64,000 nt of DNA from Aristolochia californica (lineage: Eukaryota; Streptophyta; Magnoliopsida; Piperales; Aristolochiaceae), in the NCBI GenBank assembly GCA_029961685.1, contig JARWKL010000009.1:14627237-14691236 (forward strand), given 5' to 3'. The notes under the pieces are model-generated. The model was not told where the DNA came from. It ran no database searches and was given only the letters and a program-made list of their open reading frames with translations. Of this stretch, positions 50,715 through 63,755 are shown in pieces. The position numbers were made by a program, and so were the translations under genes. Numbering within the stretch: position 1 is the first letter of the stretch; each line of letters starts with the position of its first letter.

Positions 50715-52063
50715 AATTTCCCAAACTTGGATGAGAAAAATTTTTTCTTCATTTGTGGTGTGTGAATAAATTTTCTTTAATTACGTTTGTTAATGCTTTA
50801 AATTTTCTCCATACACAAAGTCTAAAATTTTCATTTCGTTGTCATCTATTCTCTTTCTTGTCCACCAGATGAAGGAAAAAGTAAAAACTCAAGTTTTGAT
50901 TTAAGAAAAATGTACACATCTAAAATGGAAATGCATAATGAAAAAATATGGAGAGAGGTATTTCCAAAAAGTTTCTGTAATTTTTAGGGATTCAAACCTC
51001 TCTTTAGTTTTTATATATCAGGTTTTGCAATCGTCGGGAAAAGGGGAGGCGAGGAAATTTTAACTGAGTGTTGAATCCCAACCCAAAAGTCATTCCTTAC
51101 AAAAATATGGCCCGTTACACATGATAAATCAGTTTACAATCATCAATGATCGTTAGGTCAGCATTTTGTAAATGGGCAAAATAATGGCTAGTTTGACTCG
51201 ATTAAATATCCCACCGCACTTTCACTTCAGAATTCATTGAGCGGTTTGTTATTCTGTTTAAAAGGTTTGGATGCATGGGTCATTTGCATCTTTAACATAT
51301 TCCAAACGTTCATATCAATTTTTTAAAGCATGTGTAGGAAAATCTCTTTCTTATCAAATTCCAATCTATTGAGGTTGTTGAACTTGTGGAATATCCCAAA
51401 CTTGGATGACAAAACTTTTGTGTTCATTTGTGATGTGTGAATAAATTTTCTTTACTTACGTTTTTTATTGCTTTAAATTTTCTCCATACACAAAGTCTAA
51501 AATTTTCATTTCGTTGTCACCAACTCTCTTTTTTGTCCACGAGATGAAGGAAAAAGTGAAAACTCAAGTTTTGATTTAAGAAAAATGTACACATCTAAAA
51601 TAGAAATGCACAATGCACAAATATGGAGAGAGATATTTCAAAAAAGTTTCTGTAATTTTTACGGATTTAAACCTCTTTTTAGTTTTTATGTATCAGGTTT
51701 TGCAATCGTCAGGAAAAGGGGAGGCGAGGGAATTTTAACTGAGTGTTGAATCCCAACCCAAAAGTCATTCCTTACAAAAATTTGGCCCGTTACGCTTGAT
51801 AAATCAGTTTACAATCATCAATGATCGTTAGGTCAGCTTTTTGTAAATGGGCAAAAAAATGGCTTGCTTGACTCGGTTAAATGTCCCACCGCACTTTCAC
51901 TTGAGAATTCATTGAGCAGTTTGTTATTCTGTTTAAAAGGTTTGGATCCATGGTTCATATGCATCTTTAACATGTTTCAAGCATGCAGTTCCATTTTTTA
52001 AAGCATGTGTAGAAATATCTCTTTCTATCAAATTCCAACCTTTTGGGGTTGTTGAACTAGTGG
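50715..52063 (-). repeat. Right-arm two-monomer segment, copy b
   Basis: This is the partner of 48,018-49,367 with the same ordered variants, including the rare TTGAACTTGTGGAATATCC and CCTTTTGGGGTTG. Later changes include TTCATATGCATC at 51,955-51,966. Confidence 0.85.
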
Positions 52064-54741
52064 AATTTCCCAAACTTTGATCACAAAATTTTTTTATTCA
52101 ATTGTGGTGTGTGAATAAATTTTCTTTAATTACGTTTGTTATTGCATTAAATTTTCTCCATACACAAAGTGTAAAATTTTCATTTCGTTGTCATCTATTC
52201 TCTTTCTTGTCCACGAGATGAACGAAAAAGTAAAAACTCAAGTTTTGATTGAACAAAAATGTACACATCTAAAATGGAAATGCATAATGCAAAAATATGG
52301 AGAGCGATATTTCCAAAAAGTTTCTGTAATTTTTAGGGATTTAAACCTCTCTTTAGTTTTTATATATCAGGTTTTGCAATCGTCGGGGAAAGGGGAGGCG
52401 AGGGAATTTTAACTGATTGTTGAATCCCAACCCAAAAGTCATTCCTTAAAAAAATATGGCCCGTTACGCATGAAAAATCAGTTAACAATCATCAATGATC
52501 GTTAGGTCAGCTTTTTCTAAATAGGCAAAATAATGGCTTGTTTGACTCGGTTAAATATCCCACCGCGCTTTCACTTGAGAATTCATAGAGCGGTTTGTTA
52601 TTCTGTTTAAAAGGTTTAGATCAATGGGTCATTTGCATCTAGATACAAACATGCATATCCATTTTTTAAAGCATGTGTAGGAAAATCTCTTTCTTATCAA
52701 ATTCCAATCTATTGAGGTTGTTGAACTAGTGGAATTTCCCAAACTTGGATGACAAAATTTTTTTCTTCATTTGTGGTGTGTGAATAAATTTTCTTCACTT
52801 ACATTTGTTATTGCTTTAAATATTCTCCGTACACAAAGTCTAAAATTTTCATTTCGTTGTCATCTATTGTCTTTCTTGTCTACGAGATGAAGGAAAAAGT
52901 GAAAACTCAAGTTTTGATTTAAGAAAAATGTACACAACTAAAATGGAAATGCACAATGCACAAATATGGAGAGAGATATTTCCAAAATGTTTCTGTAATT
53001 TTTAGGGATTTAAACCTCTTTTTAGTTTTTATATATCAGGTTTTGCAATCGTCCGGAAAAGGGGAGGCGAGGGAATTTTAACTGAGTGTTGAATCCAAAC
53101 CCAAAAGTCGTTCCTTAAAAAAATTTGGCCCATTACGCATGATAAATCAGTTTACAATCATCAATGATCGTTAGGTCAGCTTTTTGTAAATGGGCAAAAT
53201 AATGGCTTGTTTGACTCAGTTAAATATCCCACTGCACTTTCACTTGAGAATTCATTGAGCGGTTTGTTATTCTGTTTAAAAGGTTTGGATCCATAGGTCA
53301 TTTTCATCTTTAACATGTTCCAAGCATGCTTATCCATTTTTTAAAGCATGTGTAGGAAAATCTCTTTCTTATCAAATTCAGATCTATTGAGGTTGTTGAA
53401 CTATTGGAATTTCCCAAACTTGGATGACAAAACTTTTGTGTTCATTTGTGGTGTGTGAATAAATTTTCTTTACTTACGTTTGTTATTTTTTTAAATTTTC
53501 TCCATACACAGTCTATAATTTTCATTTCGTTGTCATCTATTCTCTTTCTTGTCTACGAGATGAAGGAAAAAGTAAAAACTCAAGTTTTGATTTAAAAAAT
53601 GTACACAAATAAAATGGAAATTCACAATGCACAAATATGGAGAGAGATATTTCCAAAAAGTTTATGTAATTTTTAGGGATTTAAACCTCTTTTTAGTTTT
53701 TATATATCAGGTTTTGCAATCGTCGGGAAAAGGGGAGGCGAAGGAATTTTAACTGATTGTTGAATCCCAACCCAAAAGTCATTCCTTAAAAACATATGGC
53801 CCGTTACGCATGAAAAATCAGTTTACAATAATCAATGATCGTTAGGTCAGCTTTTTGTAAATGGGCAAAATAATGGCTTGTTTGACTCGGTTAAATATCC
53901 CACCGCACTTTCACTTGAGAATTCGTTGAGCGGTTTGTTATTCTGTTTAAAAGGTTTGGATCCATGGGTCATTTGCATCTTTAACATGTTCCAAGCATGC
54001 ATATCAATTTTTTCATGTGGAGGAAAATCTCTTTCTTATCAAATTCCAATCTATTGAGGCTGTTGAACTAGTGGAATTTCCCAAACATGGATGAAAAAAC
54101 TTTTGTGTTCATTTGTGGTGTGTGAATAAATTTTCTTTACTTACGTTTGTTATTGCTTTAAATTTTCTCCATACACAAAGTCTAAAATTTTCATTTCGTT
54201 GTCATCTATTCTCTTTCTTGTCCACGAGATGAAGGAAAAAGAGAAAACTCAAGTTTTTATTTAAGAAAAAAGTATACATCTAAAATGGAAATGCTCAATG
54301 CAAAATTATAGAGAAAGATATTTCCAAAATGTTTATGTAATTTTTAGGGATTTAAACCTCTTTTTTATTTTTATATATCAGGTTTTGTAATCTTCGGGAA
54401 AAGGGGAGGCGAGGGAATTTTAACTGAGTGTTGAATCCCAACCCAAAACTCTTAAAAAAATGTGGCCCGTTACGCATGATAAATCAGTTTACAATCATCA
54501 ATGATCGTTAGGTCACCTTTTTGTTCATGGGCGAAATAATGGCTTGTTTGACTCGGTTAAATATCCCACCCCACGTTCACTTGAGAATTTAATAAGTTTT
54601 TTATTCTTTTTGAAAGGTTTGGATCCACAGGTCATTTGCATCTTCAACATGTTTCAAGCATGTATATCCATTTTTTACAGCATGTGTAGAAAAATCTCTT
54701 TCTTATCAAATTCCAATATATTGAGGTTGTTGAACTAGTGG

Positions 54742-56091
54742 AATTTCCCAAACTTGGATGACAAAACTTTTTTCTTCATTTGTGGTTTGTGAATAAATTT
54801 TCTTTACTTACGTTTGTTATTGCTTTAAATTTTCTCCATACACAAAGTCTAAAATTTTCATTTCGTTGTCATCTATTCTCTTTCTTGCCCACGAGATGAA
54901 GGAAAATTTAAAAACTCAAGTTTTGATTTAAGAAAAATTTGCAAATCTAAAATGGAAATGCATAATGCACAAATATGGAGAGAGATATTTCCAAAAAATT
55001 TCTGTAATTTTTAGGGATTTAAACCGCTCTTTAGCTTTTATATATCGGGTTTTGCAATCGTCGCGAAAAGGGGAGGCGAGGGAATTTTAACTGAGTGTTG
55101 AATCCCAACCCAAAAATCATTCCTTAAAAAAATGTGGCCCGTTACGCATGATAAATCAGTTTACAATCATGAGTGAACGTTAGGTCAGCTTTTTGTTAAT
55201 GGGCAAAATAATGGCTTGTTTGACTCGGTTAAATATCCCCCCGCACGTTCACTTGAGAATTTAATCAGAAGTTTTTTATTCTTTTTGAAAGGTTTGAATC
55301 CATAGGTCATTTGCATCTTTAACATGTTTCAAGCATGCATATCCATTTTTTAAAGCATGTATAGAAAAATCTCTTTCTTATCAAATTCCAACCTATTGGA
55401 GCTATTGAACTAGTGGAATTCCCTAAACTTGGATGAGAAAAAAAATTTCTTCATTTGAGGTGTGTGAATAAATTTTCTTTATTTACGTTTGTTATTGCTT
55501 TAAATTTTCTCCATACACAAAGTCTAAAATTTTCATTTCGTTGTCATCTATTCTCTTTTTTGTCTACGAGATGAAGGGAAAAGTGAAAACGCAAGTTTTG
55601 ATTTAAGAAAAATTTACACATCAAAAATGGAAATGCACAATGCACAAATATGGAGAGAGATATTTCCAAAAAGTTTCTTTAATTTTTAGGGATTTAAACC
55701 TCTTTTTAGTTTTTATATATATGGTTTTGCAATCGTCGAAAAAAGGGGAGGCGTGGGAATTTCAACTGAGTGTTGAATCCCAACCCAAAAGTCATTCCTT
55801 AAAAAAAATTGGCCCGTAACGCATGATAAATGAGTATACAATCATCAATGATCGTTAGGTCAGGTTTTTGTAAATGGGCAAAATAATGGCTTGTTTGACT
55901 CGGTTAAATATCCCACCGCACTTTCACTTGAGAATTCATTGAGCGGTTTGTTATTATGTTTAAAAGGTTTGGATCCATGGGTCATTTTCATCTTTAACAT
56001 GTTCCAAAGATGCTATCCATTTTTTAAAGCATGTGTAGGAAAAATCTCTTTCTTATCAAATTCCAATCTATTGAGGTTGTTCAACTAGTGG
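54742..56091 (-). repeat. Right-arm block, X-Y pair, first of two
   Basis: These two monomers match X and Y of 40,592-41,941, including GCTCTTTAGC, GAGTGAACG, AATCAGAAG, TTTGAGGTGTGTG, ACATCAAAAATGG, the rare CGTGGGAATTT, and TAAATGAGTATAC. The pair is followed directly by a second X-Y pair, so it has been duplicated in tandem as a 1,350-bp unit. Confidence 0.9.
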
Positions 56092-57439
56092 AATTTTCCA
56101 AACTTGGATGACAAAACATTTGTGTTCATTTGTGGTGTGTGAATAAATTTTCACTACTTACGTTTGTTATTGCTTTAAATTTTCTCCATGCACAAAGTCT
56201 AAAATTTTCATTTCGTTGTCATCTATTCTCTTTCTTGTCCACGAGATGAAGGAAAATGTAAAAACTCAAGTTTTGATTTAAGAAAAATTTACAAATCTAA
56301 AATGGAAATGCATAACGCACAAATATGGAGAGAGATATTTCCAAAAAGTTTCTGTAATTTTTAGGGATTTAAACCGCTCTTTAGCTTTTATATATCGGGT
56401 TTTGCAATCGTCGGGAAAAGGGGAGGCGAGGGAATTTTAACTGAGTGTTGAATCCCAACCCAAAAGTCATTCCTTAAAAAAATGTGGCCCGTTACGCATG
56501 ATAAATCAGTTTACAATCATGAGTGAAGGTTAGGTCAGCTTTTTGTTAATGGGCAAAATAATGGCTTGTTTGACTCGGTTAAATATCCCACCGCACGTTC
56601 ACTTGAGAATTTAATCAGAAGTTTTTTATTCTTTTTGAAAGGTTTGGATCCATAGGTCATTTGCATCTTTAACATGTTTCAAGCATGCATATCCATTTTT
56701 TAAAGCATGTATAGAAAAATCTCTTTCTTATCAAATTCCAACCTATTGGAGCTGTTGAACTAGTGGAATTCCCCAAACTTGGATGAGAAAAAAATTTTCT
56801 TCATTTGAGGTGTGTGAATAAATTTTCTTTATTTACGTTTGTTATTGCTTTAAATTTTCTCCATACACTAAGTCTAAAATTTTCATTTCATTGTCATCTA
56901 TTCTCTTTTTTGTCTACGAGATGAAGGGAAAAGTGAAAACGCAAGTTTTGATTTAAGAAAAATGTACACATCAAAAATGGAAATGCACAATGCACAAATA
57001 TGGAGAGAGATATTTCCAAAAAGTTTCTTTAATTTTTAGGGATTTAAACCTCTTTTTAGTTTTTATATATCAGGTTTTGCAATCGTCGAAAAAAGGGGAG
57101 GCGAGGGAATTTTAACTGAGTGTTGAATCCCAACCCAAAAGTCATTCCTTACAAAAAATTGGCCCGTAACGCATGATAAATGAGTATACAATCATCAATG
57201 ATCGTTAGGTCAGGTTTTTGTAAATGGGCAAAATAATGGCTTGTTTGACTCGGTTAAATATCCCACCGCACTTTCACTTGAGAACTCATTGAGCGGTTTG
57301 TTATTATGTTTAAAAGGTTTGGATCCATGGGTCATTTTCATCTTTAACATGTTCCAAAGATGCCATCCATTTTTTAAAGCATGTGTAGGAAAAATCTTTC
57401 TTATCAAATTACAATCTATTGAGGTTGTTGAACTAGTGG
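56092..57439 (-). repeat. Right-arm block, X-Y pair, second of two
   Basis: This is a tandem copy of 54,742-56,091, with the same GCTCTTTAGC, AATCAGAAG, TTTGAGGTGTGTG, CGTCGAAAAAAGG and TAAATGAGTATAC marks. Its Y monomer has CGAGGGAATTT rather than CGTGGGAATTT and a GATGCCATCC variant. An 85-codon open frame on the - strand here is only the repeat's first half read in frame. Confidence 0.9.
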
Positions 57440-58113
57440 AATTTTCCAAACTTGGATGACAAAACATTTGTGTTCATTTGTGGTGTGTGAATAAATTTTC
57501 ATAACTTACGTTTGTTATTGCTTTAAATTTTCTCCATGCACAAAGTCTAAAATTTTCATTTCGTTGTCATCTATTCTCTTTCTTGTCCACGAGATGAAGG
57601 AAAAAGTAAAAACTCAACTTTTGATTTAAGAAAAATGTACACATCTAAAATGGAAATGCATAATGCACAAATATGGAGAGAGATATTTCCAAAAAGTTTC
57701 TGTAATTTTTAGGGATTTAAACCTCTCTTATTTTTTATATATCAGATTTTGCAATCGTCGCAAAAAGGGGAGGCGAGGGAATTTTAACTGAGTGTTGAAT
57801 CCCAGCCCAAAAGTCATTCCTTTCAAAAATATGACCTGTTGCGCATGATAAATCAGTTTACAAGCATCATTGATCGTTAGGTCAGCTTTTCGTAAATGGG
57901 CAAAATAATGGCTTGTTTGATTCGGTTAAATATCCCACCGCACTTTCACTTGAGAATTCATTGAGCGGTCTGTTATTCTGTTTAAAACGTTTGGATCCAT
58001 GGGTCATTTGCATCTTTAACATGTTCCAAACGTGCATATCCATTTTTTAAAGCATGTGTAGGAAAATCTCTTTCTTAACAAATTCCAATCTATTGAGGTT
58101 TTTGAACTAGACG
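57440..58113 (-). repeat. Right-arm block, Z monomer
   Basis: This monomer matches Z at 41,942-42,615: CGTCGCAAAAAGG, AAGCATCATTGATCG, GATTCGGTTAAATATCC, CTGTTTAAAACGTTTGG, TTTCTTAACAAATTCC and GAACTAGACGAATTTCCC. Similarity continues rightward to about 58,390 (42,890 in the other copy) and then the two neighbourhoods diverge. Confidence 0.88.
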
Positions 58114-58757
58114 AATTTCCCAAACATTGATGACAAAACTTTTGTGTTCATTTGTGGTGTGTGAATAAATTTTCTTTACTTACGTTTGTTATTGCTTTAA
58201 ATTTTCTCCTTACACAAAGTCTAAAATTTTCATTTCGTTGTCATCAATTCTCTTTCTTGTCCACGAGATGGAGGAAAACGTAAAAACTCAAGTTTTGATT
58301 TGAGAAAAATGTACACATCTAAAACGGAAATGCATAATGCACAAATATGGAGCGAGATATTTCCAAAAAGTTTCTGTAATTTTTAGGGATTTAAACTTCT
58401 CTTTAGTTTTTATATATCAGGTTTTGCAATCATCGGGAAAAGGGGAGGCGAGGGAATTTTAACTGAGTGTTGAATCCCAACCCAAAAGTCATTCCTTAAA
58501 AAAATGTGGCCCGTTACTCAGGATATATCAGTTTACAATCATCAATGATCGTTAGGTCAGCTTTTTCTTAATGGGCAAAATAATGGCTTGTTTGACTCGG
58601 TTAATTATCCCACCACACGTTCATTGGAGAATTTAATGAGAAGTTTTTTATTCTTTTTGAAAGGTTTGGATCCATAGGTCATTTGCATCTTTAAAGCATG
58701 TGTAGAAAAATCTTTTTCTTATCAAATTCCAACCTATTGGGGTTGTTGAACTAGTGG
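58114..58757 (-). repeat. Monomer with about 31-bp deletion
   Basis: This subtype A copy is 644 bp. At about 58,680-58,705 the sequence runs CATTTGCATCTTTAAAGCATGTG, joining the two places where other copies have CTTTAAC and TTTTTAAAGC and skipping the CATGTTTCAAGCATGC segment between them. TTTAA is present at both ends, so a 5-bp homology is at the joint. Confidence 0.82.
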
Positions 58758-59431
58758 AATTTCCCAAACTTGGATGAGAAAACTTTTTTCTTCATTTGTA
58801 GTGTCTGTGTAAATTTCTTTACTTACATCTGTTACTTCTTTAAATTTTCTCCATACACAAAGTTTAAAATTTTCATTTCGTTGTCATCTATTCTCTTTTT
58901 TGTCTACGAGATGAAGGAAAAAGTGAAAACTCAAGTTTTGATTTAAGAAAAATGTACACATCTAAAATGGAAATGCACAATGCACAAATATGGAGAGAGA
59001 TATTTCCAAAAAGTTTCTGTAATTTTTAGGGATTTAAACCTCTTTCTAGTTTTGATATATCAGGTTTTGCAATCGTCGGGAAAAGCGGAGGCGAGGGAAT
59101 TTTAATTGAGTGATGAATCCCAACGCAAAAGTCATTCCTTACAAAAATTTGGCCCGTTACGCATGATAAATCAGTTTACAATCATCAATGATCGTTAGGT
59201 CAGCTTTTTGTAAATGGGCAAAATAATGGCTTGTTGGACTCGGTTAAATATCCCACCGCACTTTCACTTGAGAATTCATTGAGCGGTTTGTTATTCTGTT
59301 TAAAAGGTTTTGATCCATGGGTCATTTGCACCTTTAACATGTTCCAAACATGCATATCCATTTTTTAAAGCAAGTGTAGGAAAATCTCTTTCTTAACAAA
59401 TTCCAATCTATTGAAGTTGTTGAACTAGTGG

Positions 59432-60107
59432 AATTTCCAAAACATGGATGACAAAACTTTTGTGTTCATTTGTGGTGTGTGAATAAATTTTCTTTAATTA
59501 CGTTTTTTATTGCTTTAAATTTTCTCCATACACAAAGTCTAAAATTTTCATTGCGCTGTCATCTATTCTCTTTCTTGTCCACGAGATGAAGGAAAAAGTA
59601 AAAACTCAAGTTTTGATTTAAGAAAAATGTACACATCTAAAATGGAAATGCATAATGCACAAATATGGAGAGAGATATTTCCAAAAAGTTTCTGTAATTT
59701 TTAGGGATTTAAACCTCTCTTTAGTTTTTATATATATGGTTTTGCAATCGTTGGGAAAAGGCGAGGCGAGAGAATTTTAACAGAGTGTTGAATCCCAACC
59801 CAAAAATTCATTCTTTACAAAAATTTGGCCCGTTACGCATGATAAATCAGTTTACAATCATCAATGATCGTTAGGTCAACTTTTTGTAAATGGTCAAACT
59901 AATGGCTTGTTTGACTCGGTTATATATCCCACCGCACTTTCACTTGAGAATTCATTGAGCGGTTTGTTATTCTGTTTAAAAGGTTTCGATCCATGGGTCA
60001 TTTGCAGCTTTAACATGTTCCAAACATGCATATCCATTTTTTAAAGCATGTGTTGGAAAATCTCTTTCTTATCAAATTCCAATCTATTGAGGTTGTTGAA
60101 CTAGTGG
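59432..60107 (-). repeat. Right-arm monomer W, second location
   Basis: This monomer has the same private marks as 42,616-43,291: TATATATGGTTTTGC, TTGGGAAAAGGCGAGGCG, AAAAATTCATTCTTTAC, GGTTTCGATCCATGG and CATGTGTTGGAAAATC. The offset is about 16,810 bp. Confidence 0.85.
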
Positions 60108-60782
60108 AATTTCCCAAACTTGAATGACAAAACCTTTGTGTTCATTTGTGGTGTGTGAATAAATTTTCATTACTTACGTTTGTTATTGCTTTAAATTTTC
60201 TCCATACACAATGTCTAAAATTTTTATTTTGTTGTCATCTATTCTCTTTCTTGTCCACGAGATGAAGGAAAAAGTAAAAACTCAAGTTTTGATTTAATAA
60301 AAATGTACACATCTAAAATGGAAATGCCTAATACACAAATATGGAGAGAGAAATTTCCAAAAAGTTTCTGTAATTTTTATGGATTTAAACCTCTCTTTAG
60401 TTTTTATATATCAGGTTTTGCAATCGTCGGGAAAAGGGGAGGCGAGGGAATTTTAACTGAGTGTTGAATCCCAACTCAAAAGTCATTCCTTACAAAAATA
60501 TGGCCCGTTACGCATGATAAATCAGTTTACAAGCATGAATGATCGTTAGGTCAACTTTTTGTAAATGGGCAAAATAATTGCTTGTTTGACTCGGTTAAAT
60601 ATCCCACCGCTCTTTCACTTGAGAATTCATTGAGCAGTTTGTTATTCTATTTAAAACATTTGGATCCATGGGTCATTTGCATCTTTAACATGTTCCAAAC
60701 ATGCATATCCATTTTTTAAAGCATGTGTAGCAAAATCTCTTTCTTATCCAATTCCAATCTATTGTGGTTTCTGAACTAGTGG

Positions 60783-61457
60783 AATTTCCCAAACTTTGAT
60801 GACAAAACTTTTGTGTTCATTTGTGGTTTGTGAATAAATTTTCTTTACTAACGTTTGTTATTGCTTTAAATTTTCTCGATACACAAAGTCTAAAATTTTC
60901 ATTTCGTTGTCATCTATTCTCTTTCTTGTCCACGAGATGAAGGAAAAAGTAAAAACTCAAGTTTTGATTTAAGAAAAATGTACACATCTAAAATGGAATT
61001 GCATAATGGACAAATATGGAGAGAGATATTTCCAAAAAGTTTCTTTAATTTTTAGGGATTTAAACTTCTCTTTAGTTTTTATATATCAGGTTTTGCAATC
61101 GTCGGGAAAAGGGGAGGCGAGGGAATTTTAACTGAGTGTTGAATCCCAACCCAAAAGTCATTCCTTAATAAAATGTGGCCCGTTACGCAGGATAAATCAG
61201 TTTACAATCTCAATGATCGTTAGGTCAACGTTTTATTTAATGGGCAAAATAATGGCTTGTTTGACTCGGTTAAATATCCCACCGCACGTTCACTTGAGAA
61301 TGTAATGAGAAGTTTTTTATTCTTTTTGAAAGGTTTGGATCCATAGGTCATTTGCAACTTTAACATGTTTCAAGCATGCATATCCATTTTTAAAAGCAAG
61401 TGTTGAAAAATCTCTTCCTTATCAAATTCCAACCTATTGGGGTTGTTCAACTAGTGG
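60783..61457 (-). repeat. Right-arm monomer V, second location
   Basis: This monomer matches 43,292-43,966: CCTTAATAAAATGTGG, GCAGGATAAATC, CAATCTCAATGATCG and TTTTTAAAAGCAAGTGTTG. The offset is about 17,494 bp. It is a subtype A copy with the CAACTTTAACATG variant. Confidence 0.85.
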
Positions 61458-61733
61458 AATTTCCCAAACTTGGATGAGAAAACTTTTTTCTTCATTTGTG
61501 GAGTGTGAATAAATTTTGTAAATAGGCAAAATAATGGCTTGTTTGACTCGGTTAAATATCCCACCGCACTTTCACTTGAGAATTCATTGAGCGGTTTGTT
61601 ATTCTGTTTAAAAGGTTTGGATCCATGGGTCATTTGCATCTTGATCCAAACATGCATATCCATTTTTTAAAGCATGTGTAGGAAAATCTCTTTCTTATCA
61701 AATTCCAATCTATTGAAGTTGTTGAATTAGTGG
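61458..61733 (-). repeat. Strongly truncated monomer (276 bp, about 399 bp lost)
   Basis: The first part of the monomer (61,518-61,733, subtype B, with the TTGATCCAAAC form of the 6-bp-loss variant) is joined to the last about 57 bp of the monomer. The joint is GTGTGAATAAA TTTT GTAAATAGGC at about 61,511-61,527; TTTT at 61,514-61,517 belongs to both sides. The whole middle and second half, including the CCTCGCC and TATA-like segments, is gone. A 70-codon open frame across this joint is accidental. Confidence 0.88.
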
Positions 61734-63755
61734 AATTTCCCAAACTTGGATAACAAAACTTTTGTGTTCATTTGTGGTGTGTGAATAAATTTTCTTTACT
61801 TACATTTTTTATTGCTTTAATTCTCCATACACAAAGTCTAAAATTTTCATTTCGTTGTCATCTATTCTCTTTTTTGTCTACGAGATGAAGGAAAAAGTGA
61901 AAACTCAAGTTTTGATTCAAGAAAAATGAACACATCTAAAATGGAAATACACAATGCACAAATATGGAGAGAGATATTTCCAAAATGTTTCTGTAATTTT
62001 TAGGGATTTAAACCTCTTTTTAGTTTTTATATATCAGGTTTTGCAATCGTCGGGAAAAGGGGAGGCGAGGGAATTTTAGCTGAGTGTTGAATCCCAACCC
62101 AAAAGTCATTCCATACAAAAATTTGGCCCGTTACGCATGATAAATCAGTTTACAATCATCAATGATCGTTAGGTCAGCTTTTGTAAATGGGCAAAATAAT
62201 GGCTTTTTTGACTCGGTTAAATATCCCACCACACTTTCACCTGAGAATTCATTGAACGGTTTGTTATTCTGTTTAAAAGGTTTGGATCCATGGGTCATTT
62301 GCATCTTTAACATGTTCCAAACATGCATATCCATTTTTTAAAGCATGTGTAGGAAAATCTCTTTCTTATGAAATTCCAATCTATTGAGGTTGTTGAACTA
62401 GTGGAATTTCCCAAACTTGGATGACAAAACTTTTGTGTTCATTTGTGGAGTGTGAATAAATTTTCTTTACTTACGTTTGTTATTGCTTTAAATTTTCTCC
62501 ATACACAAAGTCTAAAATTTTCATTTCGTTGTCATCTATTCTCTTTTTTGTCTACGAGATGAAGGAAAAAGTGAAAACTCAAGTTTTGATTTAAGAAAAA
62601 TGTACACATCTAAAATGGAAATGTACAATGCACAAAAATGGAGAGAGATATTTCCAAAAATTTTCTGTAATTTTTAGGGATTTAAACTTCTCTTTAGTTT
62701 TTATATATCAGGTTTTGCAATCGTCGGGAAAAGGGGAGGCGAGGGAATTTTAACTGAGTGTTGAATCCCAACCCAAATGTCATTCCTTCAAAAAAATGTG
62801 GCCCTTTACGCAGGATAAATCAATTTACAATCATCAATGATCGTTAGGTCAGCTTTTTCTTAATGGGCAAAATAATGGCTTGTTTGACTCAGTTAAATAT
62901 CCCACCGAACTTTCACTTGAGAATTCATTGAACGGTTTGTTATTTTGTTTAAAAGGTTTGGATCCATGTGTCATTTGCATCTTTAACATGTTCCAAACAT
63001 GCATATCCATTTTTTAAAGCTTGTGTTGGAAAATCTCTTTCTTATCAAATTCCAATCTATTGAGGTTGTTGAACTAGTGGAATTTTCCAAACTTGGATGA
63101 TAAAACTTTTGTGTTCATTTGTGGTGTGTGAATAAATTTTCTTTACTTACGTTTGTTATTGTTTTCAATTTTCTCCATACACAAAGTCTAAAATTTTCAT
63201 TTCGTTGTCATCTATTCTCTTTTTTGTCCACGAGATGAAGGAAAAAGTGAAAGCTCAAGTTTTTATTTAAGAAAAATGTACACATCTAAAAAGGAAATGC
63301 ACAATGCAAAAATATGGAGAGAGATATTTGCAAAAAGTTTCTGTAATTTTTACGATTTAAATCTCTGTTTAGTTTTTATATATCAGGTTTTGCAATCGTC
63401 GGGAAAAGGGGAGGCGAGGGAATTTGAACTAAGTGTTGAATCCCAACCCAAAAGTCATTCCTTAAAAAAATTTGGCCCGTTACGCATGATAAATCAGTTT
63501 ACAATCATCAATGATCGTTAGGTCAGCTTTTTGTAAAAAGGCAAAATAATGGTTTGTTTGACTCGGTTAAAATATCCCACTGCACTTTCACTTGAGAATT
63601 CATTGAGCGGTTTGTTATTCTGTTTAAAAGGTTTGGATCCATGGGTCATTTGCATCTTTAACATGTTTCAAGCATGCATATCCATTTTTTAAAGCATGTG
63701 TAGAAAAATCTCTTTCTTATCAAATTCCAACCTATTGGGGTTGTTGAACTAGTGG

